Assembly: GCA_029582265.1 (NCBI GenBank)
Contig: CM055823.1
Span: 18,624,093 to 18,688,092, forward strand
DNA length: 64,000 bases
Source of the DNA: Zoroaster sp. YZ-2022
Taxonomy: Eukaryota; Echinodermata; Asteroidea; Forcipulatida; Zoroasteridae
Direction of reading: 5' to 3'
The position numbers and the translations under genes are program-made. Positions 1-9,100 of the stretch are shown piece by piece (position 1 is the first letter of the stretch; the number at the start of each line of letters is the position of its first letter). Below the pieces are notes generated by a model, which ran no database searches, had not been told where the DNA came from, and was given only the letters and a program-made list of their open reading frames with translations.

Positions 1-815
1 TGACTGCTGACATGTCTATTTCGCCTTTCCTGCCATGTGCTTTATGTTCCTTGAGTCTTTTGTTTGAAGGTCCCTGCCAGTCTCTCCGATGTAAACTTTA
101 CCGCATTCACAGGGGATGCGGTAAACACCAGATCTACTGGCAGGGTGGAGTTTGTCCTTGTGTGTCTGGAGCTGGGATTGGAGTTTCATTGAAGAGGTGT
201 GATATACTTGGATGTCTACTTTCTTCAGGATTTTCTAGATCTTGTGTGATGTGTGGCCGATGTATGGGAGGATAGCGATGGACTTGTCTAATGTTGGTTC
301 TTGGTCGTTTCTAGTTTGTAGTCATTTGGTGGAGTTTGTGGTGATCTTGAGGACTTGCTTGACATGCTTGAGTTCTTCTTGTAGATGTTGGGTGTCACAG
401 ATGTTGTATGCTCGTTGTACTAGTGTGCGTTGTATTGAAGACTTGACTGATGGTGGATGAAAAGATCTGGCATTCAGGTAGCAGTCAGTGTGGGTGGGCT
501 TTCTGTAAACGGCGTGTCCCAGGGTGCCGTCTGCTTGTCTTGTGATGTTTACATCAAGGAATGGGATGAGGGAGTTATCTTTTTCGATTTATGGTGAAAG
601 AGATATCTGGGTGATGGTTGTTGAGATGGTGAAGAAAATCTTGTAACTTGTCCGTTCCATGTGGCCATATGATGAAAGTGTCGTCAACGTAGCGGAGCCA
701 TAGTGTTGGTTTGTGAGTTGCAGATAGTAGAGCTGTTTTTTCGAAGTCTTTCATGAATAGGTTGGCTAAAACCGGAGAAAGGAGAGATCCCACGGGGGTC
801 CCCGCAACCTGCTTC
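1..815 (-). mobile_element. Penelope-like element remnant (RT and GIY-YIG parts)
   Basis: Read on the minus strand, 793-575 encodes a reverse-transcriptase segment with GSLLSPVLANLFM and the catalytic motif YVDD followed by TFIIWPHG, which is typical of Penelope-like elements. Downstream, toward position 1, the conserved LDVNITRQADG and HAVYRKPTHTDCYLNA stretch and the start of a GIY-YIG nuclease domain are present but broken by frameshifts; the window edge cuts off the nuclease. The N-terminal RT part is absent. This copy is inactive. The paralogue at 60066-61482 is more complete on the nuclease side. Confidence 0.85.
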
Positions 816-2836
816 TCAGAGCCAACACCTCTACATTAGAGATTTGTTACATGGTGCTTCCGAAAACTTTCCTAATTAAGAATAATTTCTTAGATATTTA
901 TTTGTGGAGGGATTGGTAAGGCACATGTGGAGTCCACTGTCCAGCTGTTTCTTAGATAGTGCCTATAGCATCTCAAGCCGTGTGATTACTGTGTTTTATT
1001 GTGCCACCCCCCCCCCCCCCCCCGTGAGTGATTGTTAAAAATGCTCAAATTATAGGGCGGGGAATTTTTCACGCGTACCTCGATTCGCCGCTCAACATTT
1101 GTCAGGTCTACCCCACCCCCTCAACATTTCTCATGCCTACAAACCCACCCCTCCCCTCGTTGAATGTTGTGGACTGAGATGTTCAACTTTGGGTATTATA
1201 AGTGAGACATTTAGGCCACTCCCCCATTTCATATGTGTATGCTATGCACATAATAGTGCCTTTTAATCACTGCACAAATTTTGTCGGTTAATTTAAGTTT
1301 TGTTTCGGGGGTAAATTGGCCCCAAAGGTTTGTTTGATTCCCCCCCCCCCAAAAAAAAAAGAAACATTCTGAAAAAGTAAAACTTGAGGTCCATATAATT
1401 ATATACATTTGAAGGAGTGTATAAAAATGGCCCAATATCTTTACCTGATTGGGTGCTTGACGTCTTAGTGCAATTATCTTTTTATACAATAATTGTGATA
1501 AAATATAGACCATGCACTGAGGTTACTTCAATTGACATGACATGTAAAAAGCCGGCCCACAATGGCAATTTGAAATGTATTACTGGCAACCGGCTTTTAT
1601 CACAATTTTGTACTTTTTTTTTTTTTTTTTTTTTTTTTTTAGATTGTAAGGCGCTTCTACAGATATTAAATAATAATTGGAGTTTAATTTGTTTATAAAA
1701 TAGTCGTAGGGGGTCTTACCAACCTTAAAAAATGTAAAATAATTCAAATCTGGCACATACACAAATGACCCCTTTTGGCGCACATTGGTTTCATCCTGGG
1801 CCACTGTGTGTCGGGCCCATCAAACATGCACGTTAAAGGGACAATATCGTCACCATCAGAGCAGACTTTCAACAGTGCATGGAATCGGTGTCCTAGTTTA
1901 AGATGAACACAGTGACTGAACATTACTAGCCTTGATCAAGGCTGTTGTCGTAGTGCGCACTTACCACCACGGTATTCACACCCCGGCCCGTACCTATTGC
2001 TAGCCCAACACGGTGCGCTGTCCCCCGTCCCCAGACAGTACACTGTACAGCGTATGCAAGATGTGGGCGGTTCATTTTAAATGATGGCCAATCACAGGCC
2101 CCTAGCTTTGACCCCGTTTGATCCCACACACACACAGCACAATACAATGCACTGCACAAACACACGTAGCCCAATGCACTCCGTCTCTAGTATTCGCACC
2201 GTGCATGAGCTGTTGAGGGCACATGTTGTTAGACCACTGTTGGCGAAAGGGCAGCGATAGTGCGTCGCGTTTGGCGTATTTTGCAGTTGATGTGCGTACG
2301 CGCGGAATATCTCCAGCGATCATTGGCTGATAGAAGTACACGCGCGCTTAGTACCATAATGTGCGCACATACGCACAACACTCACACGACGCAAAAGTGG
2401 CTATCATCAAGACACTGCTAGAGGGCTATATACAATGTGCACTGGGCGGATCCGGATGTACAGGGTGTTTTAAAAAAAAAGGTAATCCTACTTTAAAGGG
2501 TTAATATGGCCAGACTATATGTTTACCAACAAAACTAGCATGGTATCATCTTAAAGCAGAAGCAGTGCTGTGGACGACATGCGCCGTCGATATCAACTGT
2601 GCTTGGAGAGGGGAGGTGGACACGTGGAGGGTCTTGGCCAATGAGAGAAAATCAGAAACTTCTGCTGTTAAATGTTTTACTCATGATCATGAATAAAATC
2701 CAATGATTGAACATAAATCTGTGTCGATTTTGTTCAGCAGAAAAGTGAACCAACTGCAATTGTGCACCACAATTTCAAGACAGTGATGCTCAATGATGCG
2801 TGACCCTGGAATGTAACCCAAGGTATCATTGGAAAG
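1..2836 (+). repeat. Duplicated block, copy 1 (paralogous to 60459-63462)
   Basis: Base-by-base reading shows this stretch recurs at 60459-63462 in the same orientation, with small indels, a 230-bp retro-insertion in the second copy (61031-61260) and a variable C-run near 1006-1023. It holds a Penelope-like remnant, an inverted-repeat arm near 817-880, a poly(T) tract near 1614-1640 and the left part of a TTAA element. The left edge is cut by the window. Similarity ends at 2836 because copy 2 is interrupted there by another element. Confidence 0.9.
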
Positions 2837-2950
2837 CACATAGCTTCTGCTTTAAGATGATACCGTCACCATGCTTTTTGCTGGTAAACATATAGTCTGG
2901 CCATATTAATCCTTTAAAGTAGGATTACCTTTTTTTTTTTAAACACCCTG
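2461..2950. mobile_element. 490-bp MITE with long TIRs and TA target duplication
   Basis: The element starts CAGGGTGTTT at 2461 and ends AAACACCCTG at 2950, with TA on both sides (2459-2460, 2951-2952). The two arms match for roughly 110 bp, covering GGTAATCCTACTTTAAAGG and AATATGGCCAGACTATATG. There is no ORF. The TA duplication places it with Tc1/mariner-type elements, presumably moved in trans. A second copy begins at 63090 and is split by another insertion at 63463. Confidence 0.85.
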
Positions 2951-2999
2951 TACACTGGCTAGTCAGTACAAACATGTAGTTGTACATGTACATGTACAA

Positions 3000-3650
3000 T
3001 CATGTATCGCGAACAGCAAGAATGCAACAGTTGTTGGGCCAACCAGTAACCAATGAGAATACGTCTTTAGTTTTGAATTTGGTAAATTAGTATTAATGAG
3101 CTCCACCTTAAATATTGGCATGTGACGTGTAGAAACATCAAGGCGCGACGATGAATGGTCACTGTATGTACATAATACACGTATTGTAATATACAGTGTA
3201 CAATTATATACATGTACATGTATGTTTAATAATACAGTATGCATGAGTCCGTGTTGTTGTCCTCTTTCGTCGGCTGCTCCCGTTAGGGGTCGCCACAGCA
3301 GATCATGATCCGCATAATTATTTGATTTGGCATAGGTTTACGCCGGATGCCCTTCCTGAAGCAACTCTCCCATTTATCCAGGCTTGGGACCGGCACTTAG
3401 CATGCACTAGCTTGTGCATCCCCAGTGGCTGGGTTCAATTCGGCCCTCACAGCAATTATGGTAAAGTGTCTTGCTCAAGGACACAACCAAGCACCATGCA
3501 TGGTCGCGGCAAGGATATGCATGGATCCGTGTACATTATATGTATTGTGTGAATATGCGCGCTGGAGTTTGGATAGCTAATTGCGGGGCAAAATAATAGT
3601 ACTATGAGACCAAACCGTTCTGACGCGCCTTGATCAAGGCTAGAACATTA
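3000..3650. repeat. Repeat shared in inverted orientation with 31000-31330
   Basis: The stretches around 3020-3200 and 3550-3640 match the reverse complement of 31005-31325, including the CCAATGAGAATA, TTAATGAGCTCC and CGGTTTGGTC segments. The SINE at 3253-3520 interrupts only this copy. Both belong to the TTAA-flanked family described at 1837-3775. Confidence 0.75.
3253..3520 (-). mobile_element. SINE, minus orientation, head-truncated
   Basis: Contains the reverse complement of a body found three times in this window: the CTTGAGCAAGACACTT box, CCAGCCACTGGGGATG, GGCATCCGGCGTAAACC and a tail GGCGACCCCTAACGGGAG..GACAACAAC. The tRNA-like head seen in the copy at 5415-5725 is missing here. It is nested in the TTAA element: the inverted paralogue at 31.0-31.3 kb lacks it. 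Confidence 0.7.
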
Positions 3651-3779
3651 CTAGCTCATTTATTCAGCAGCAACGGTCATGACCTTATTATTTCGGGTAG
3701 TATTTTCAGTCACTAAGTTAATCTAAAACAAATACTCTGATTCCATGCCCTGTTGATCGTGACGATACTGTCCCTTTAA

Positions 3780-4450
3780 GTTATGTACTGCGTGGCGTGG
3801 ATACATTGCATGCAGTCTTAAGCTGACGAAAGAGGGCGCTTCATCATGTGCCACCAATATATAAAACAAACGTCAACATGGTCAAGATTCATAGTTTAGT
3901 TTGGATCTGGAATACAGACTTGTGTGAACCATTCATTTGTGAGTAATGAATAATGTTAAGATTAACGTTACACTGAGCATAAATGCTTTGATCACTCTGT
4001 GCAACTGCTATTACTAGTACCGGTATTTAGAACCAAGTATAAGCTAGGTTTTCTGCAAAATCTACCTTGACTGTGACACAACAATTTGGTTTTGTTTTAG
4101 ACCCATTCTACGGCCAACACATGGACTCACTCCGTATCATTGGCCCTAGCAGCTGCTCCACATGTACAAAAAGAGAGCGATTTTTCAACTTTTGATCTGC
4201 TAATTATTACGATCTAAAATTGTATAACAAATATGTATAAATAAAATAAATAAATAGCTGAGTATTAAATAAACTATTGAAATGTTGATCTGATGTTCAC
4301 ATTTGTGAACTTTTTATTGTTTTTTTGGTTACATTTTTGTTTTTCCTTTTGTTCATTCTTCAGAAAACCCTCCCAGCTGGTTATGAGTATCATCTGTGCT
4401 CTTTCACTCCAGTTGATGATGGCTTCATAAAATAATGTTGTGTTGCCCTA
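3780..4450. other. No gene seen
   Basis: AT-rich DNA. A short open stretch follows a possible acceptor at about 4363 (KTLPAGYEYHLCSFTPV then stop), which could be decayed exon sequence of the gene beginning at 4452. Nothing else recognisable. Confidence 0.4.
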
Positions 4451-4451
4451 G

Positions 4452-6112
4452 TACTGATAAGGATGGCGCTGTCAATTGGTTGGTAGACTACCAGGAGGAA
4501 AACAACATTAAACTGTGAGTACAGACCACTATAAACCCTGAGAGTGGAAGAGTAAAGCTGTTTAAAGTGTACTATCGATGTCAATACAATAATTTGCCCC
4601 AATTTGATATTAAGGCAGATCTTTGTCTGAAGTCAAAATTAGGACATAATGTTCTGTCCTGCTCAAGTGGTTGTTCTGTGAAACTGTGTAACTGTGAAAT
4701 GAAACCCAGGAAAACTAAGCAGGTTTGTGTTAAATAATTGATACTGTTCCTTTAATTCACAAAAGTAATATAAAGTGCAGGGAATATTCCAATTTTTCAA
4801 AACAGTCTATACACTTTTAAAGCAAGTGTAACAGTGGTAATTACTGGATTATCAAATGTATCATCCTCAAGAAACATGATCATCTTCATGTACATGTATA
4901 CCAAATAACATTCACTGAGTACATTTATGATATATAAATTCTTATATTTCTTAAAAATAGAGGACTGAAATGACCATTTGTCTACAAACTTCCCTTTATG
5001 AGGCACACAGAAGTGATTTCATCTTTAAAAGAGAAAAAAAAGATTGAATTGTTAATTAAAATCACTTCAAAATATTGTGAATAAATGTGAAATGATACTT
5101 TTTGGAACTAAACATTCTAATGAAAAACACCTCGCGTCTTTAAAGGGAAGTTTGTAGACAAATGGCCATTTCAAGCCTCAATGTTTTAAGAAATATATCA
5201 TAAATCTACCATTTGAATTTTTGTTTATGTAATGATTATGTTTTTGTTATGTTAAAAAAGGTTCCTGGACAGCAATTCTTTTTAAATTTGAGTTTTTAAC
5301 AGTTCATCATATAAGATGAATGCACTTCCCAAAATGGGCACTTGGTGAAGAAATGGTTCAGATCACATTTATTGACTATTCTCTGAAGTAATATTTATAA
5401 ATATTGATTTGTTTGTCCTCTTTCGGCTGCTCGTTGGGAAATCCACAGCGGATCATGATCCGCATATTTGATTTGGCATAGGTTTTACGCCGGATGCCCT
5501 TCCTAACGCAACCTCCCATTTATCCGGGCTTGGGGACCGGCACTAAGCATGCACTGGCTTGTACATCCCCAGTGGCTGGGTTCAATTCGTCCCTCGCAGC
5601 AATTATGGCAAAGTGTCTTGCTCAAGGACACAAGCACCATGGTCGCGGCAAGGCTTCGAACCCACACACTCTGACGACTCAGCCATCAGAACACAATCCG
5701 ATGCACTAAACCGCTCGACCATGGCACCCCACATTTATAAGTATTGATTTATTTTCCTATTTTTCAGACTTTACAGTGCATACATCGTCATGGTGCTACC
5801 ACCAGAGAGAAAAATGCTACAAGATTTTGAAGCCTCTATAAAGTCATACAATGAAGAGCATCCACTGCCGACAAGAAATATTAGGTGGATGGAGATGGCA
5901 ATGTGCATGCTATGTTGGGTTCAACGGTGCACCTTGTAAGAATCAATATGTACATTGTGAAGCACTACAGGATTCATTCTTTCAATTTCTTCAGTAATGA
6001 GAAAATGTGCCTGAAGCTACTGTACCTGGCTACTGGACAGGAGAATGTACCAGAGGGTTGGTTTATCCCACTGTCTGCTGGTCCTAGCAAACCACCCCAG
6101 ATAGAGGAAAGA
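4452..6112 (+). CDS. Three phase-matched exons of an unrecognised protein (4452-4514, 5768-5884, 5995 to about 6112)
   Basis: Exon 4452-4514 follows TTGCCCTAG and ends at GTGAGT; it reads TDKDGAVNWLVDYQEENNIK. Exon 5768-5884 follows TTTTTCAG and ends before GTGGAT; it reads YSAYIVMVLPPERKMLQDF and onward. Exon 5995 onward follows TTCTTCAG and reads NEKMCLKLLYLATGQENV then PEGWFIPLSAGPSKPPQ. The phases join (2 then 2) without a stop, and the composition looks like real protein. I do not recognise the family. The frame ends +1 out of register with the ATG-initiated frame at 6114, so this is either the 5' part of that gene with a frameshift or assembly error, or a separate gene whose end is unclear. 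A SINE (5415-5725) sits in the first intron. Confidence 0.5.
5415..5725 (-). mobile_element. tRNA-derived SINE, minus orientation, near full length
   Basis: Read on the minus strand it starts with a tRNA-like head (about 5725-5635) holding an A-box-like TGGTCGAGCGGTTTAG and a B-box GGTTCGAAGCC. Next come CTTGTGTCCTTGAGCAAG, the conserved body and the tail ending GCAGCCGAAAGAGGACAAAC. This is the most complete of three copies (others at 3253-3520 and 31525-31760). It lies in the intron between 4514 and 5768. Confidence 0.8.
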
Positions 6113-6113
6113 A

Positions 6114-9100
6114 ATGTCTGTAGAGGTGCATACACAAGGAGAACATATAATTCACATGCAAGAGCAAGGAGAAGAACATGACGTTGAACATTCCAAAAAA
6201 GAGTGGAACTTTGAGGACTTGGAAGCCCATATCATGAAAGTGACTCAAGACATCCTTACATGGATGAGGGCCAATCCTCAGGAATTAATGCCTGTAGTAG
6301 AAGCATTCATAAAACAGAATATGAAATTGAAAACTGACTCAGCCACTGCATCTGCTCTGATGATGTTCAGTAAATATACCGAGGATGCCCGTTCCTTCGC
6401 TTCAAGACATCAACATAGACACTTACAATCAAGCCAAGGCACCCATGCCAGATCAAGGTGCAACCTAGCTACTGCAGTGTGAGTGTATACTGCATGGGGG
6501 CATACATGTATATGCTGTCTGCACACAGGTCACAAACTGAAGCATACCGAGGTGAAGCAGAGGAACAGCAGTGGTGTGAGCTTGCATCCAAAGAAGCGAC
6601 CAAGAAGGGCTCCACACAACCTCAGCCAATGTGTGTCAGTCAAACAGAATTTGGGACAAAATCACTCATCCAAATGGTAAAATGTTGTAACTTGTAAATA
6701 ACATTGTTCAGTTCTGCATGTAACCCTTATTGTAGTATTATAGGTGACATTATTTGACCAGAGGTGAATTTATCAGACTGTTTCATCAATTTATACACAA
6801 ACCTTGTTGGTATTTAAACCCAGTGTACACCATTGGTAATTAACCAAAATTAACTTTTGAATTATTATGGAAAAACTTGGTTGTAAGATTATGTTTCCAA
6901 GCATAATGTGAAATTATTCTGTCTGAAATGTTGTCATTTTTGAGAAAACTTGAGAAAGCATTGAGATCTGTATGTTTTTACCAATGGTGTAAGTATACTG
7001 GCTTTAAATCATGATTATTTCAGTTTTACATAAAACTGACTTGTTTCAAACATTCCTTGCTGAGATGCTATTAATATTAGATAGGTTGATCAATCACCAT
7101 ACTTTTAATTTGTATGATGATTCCCAATTTTGAGTAGTGCAAGTATAAACGATCAGAGCATACTGATCGAAACGTCGAGTTGTACCCCCAGTTCTTTTCA
7201 GAACTAATTACTACTCAATTGAGATTCCACATGGTGTCACCGCAATTAGTCTTACTTATCATCCTCACCATGCAAAGCTACAAGTTTTACCTATAAACAA
7301 AAATCCAACTGAAGTTTAATCACCAAGACACTGATTTTGAAGCTCAGCTCTGACCAGAAGAAATTACTTTCAGGCCAATTTTGACCAATACACAGCCTGT
7401 CTATGGAGTAACTGATGTAGGCAGACTTGGAAAGACCTGTGTTTCTATTACAAAGTATTTTGAAGAGTGATTATTAATACCGTGTATTTTTTCAGATGTT
7501 GTTTGATATCATGGATCTGGGGTGCTTACGTTCAGGGATGCTTTTGCGAAACTGTCAAATCATCTCCCGTTAAACTCTGCTATGTCATTCACCAACTTAA
7601 TTAACCGTCTTTATAAATCTGTCTGCAACCATGAAATCTGGGTCAAGAGACCACAGTAGAGGATAGCCAATTAGAACTTATATGAGAGCATTGAATACGA
7701 AGTGTGACTCTGGCCCAGTAAGATCAACAAGTGTGGTGTCAATTACGAGGGTTTGGAAAACAGGTTTCCCCTTTCTGAGTTCATCTGGTGTTTCTGTGTT
7801 GAGCATCTTGGTTGCCATCAAGCCTTTCATTGTGTTGGTCGTTCTTGGATCTGTGCTGAATAAGGTGAATATGACCACTTCTTGAGTTAGGTACCATCCA
7901 TGTTTTATCATCTTGCCTATAGGGCTGCATCAGCCACCTCCTTATCTATCGTCTGGAACTTCATCATGTCATGTCCTATCAGCTGCAGGTCATTAATTGG
8001 AGCATCAGCAACACTGGTGGCTGTCATACAATGTAATGAGTAGAAGAGTGCAAAGTTTTTTGATTACATGTAATTTTGTGTATGTGTATGTTTGAGAATG
8101 TTGGAGTACATGTAATTAAAGTGATTTAAAACACGTTCAGGTGCCTTTTAAGCATGTAGAGCACATGTCCAGAATACTTTAATGTTACCATGCAGTCTAC
8201 TCAAAAGACCAAACAAAATAGAACATTCATACAATTTCAAATTATATGCCCAGCTCCTCATCAAACAAACCTGCTTTCATTTTTAAATCCTGCAAGCACA
8301 GGTGACATCACACTGACAAGGGTGCCTTCATTTCCATGAATTGAATAAGCAATTATAGATCAAGCTACTTACTGGGACTTAGGTGAACGTATTTTTAAAG
8401 GGCAAGTACCTGCTGTCACTAAAGTGTGCACGCGTCACTCAGAATTAAAGTCACAGATCAGTAGTGAGTAAACCTTGTTAGTATTTCTCTGATCGTCTTC
8501 CTCTATAAATATATTTAAAAGATTAAAGTTATAGCTGTTCTTGAACAAAATCTTTATCTCTTATGATTGCTCGGTAAAACACTGAAGTATATAGTGGTGA
8601 GTTTAATTATTTCCTCACTCAACTGTACAAAGTTAAATGTAATGTGTTTCAGTGAAAATCAATTTACAGTGAATGTTATTTTCTTTTTCAGGACTCATCA
8701 TTGATGGGGAATACATCAGCGATTTTGACAAGGTCAAGGGGACTTGAAACATGTGCCAGACAGGTAATTATAAGTCTTATTTTTGGCAAGCTATGCAGCA
8801 AAATTCAAGCCTAACCGATTTTCAGCAGTCTTGGTTTTGGTGAAGGCAAGGGGAGAATTAGTAAAATATTATAGGTCATCTTTCATATTGAAAAAAAATA
8901 AATTATATCATACATGTAGATGCTGGTGGCTGTTTATGTAAGTCTTCACACAGCTTTTGCAGGATTCTTAATAGATGTAACCATGGGAACGCACAAGTAT
9001 TTACCTTAACCCTTTCTCCCACCCGTACCAAGTGCCCCTGACGTCTCAGTTAAGCCGGACGATGATCAAGCAAATAAGAAATCTTATAATGAAAGTTATG

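Larger units (their letters stand above)
1837..3775. mobile_element. TTAA-flanked non-autonomous DNA element with long inverted ends
   Basis: The left end (1837, AGGGACAATATCGTCAC) and the right end (3775, read inversely AGGGACAGTATCGTCAC) match as inverted repeats. Similarity continues for over 100 bp, including CTAGCCTTGATCAAGGC on both sides. TTAA sits directly outside each end (1833-1836, 3776-3779). TTAA target duplication is known for the piggyBac and Kolobok superfamilies; ends beginning AGG fit Kolobok better, but no transposase is present. A TA-flanked MITE (2461-2950) and a SINE (3253-3520) are nested inside. Part of it recurs inverted at 30.4-31.33 kb, and end fragments recur near 10845, 13158, 15530 and 40050. 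Confidence 0.7.

Noticed and set aside
6383..6676. Alternative frame through exons 1-2 of the recombinase-like gene (DINIDTYNQAKAPMPDQ, HPKKRPRRAPHNLSQ)
   Set aside because: It looks protein-like and splices in phase, but reaches a stop in the next exon, while the chosen frame stays open to the terminal exon. It remains possible as an isoform.
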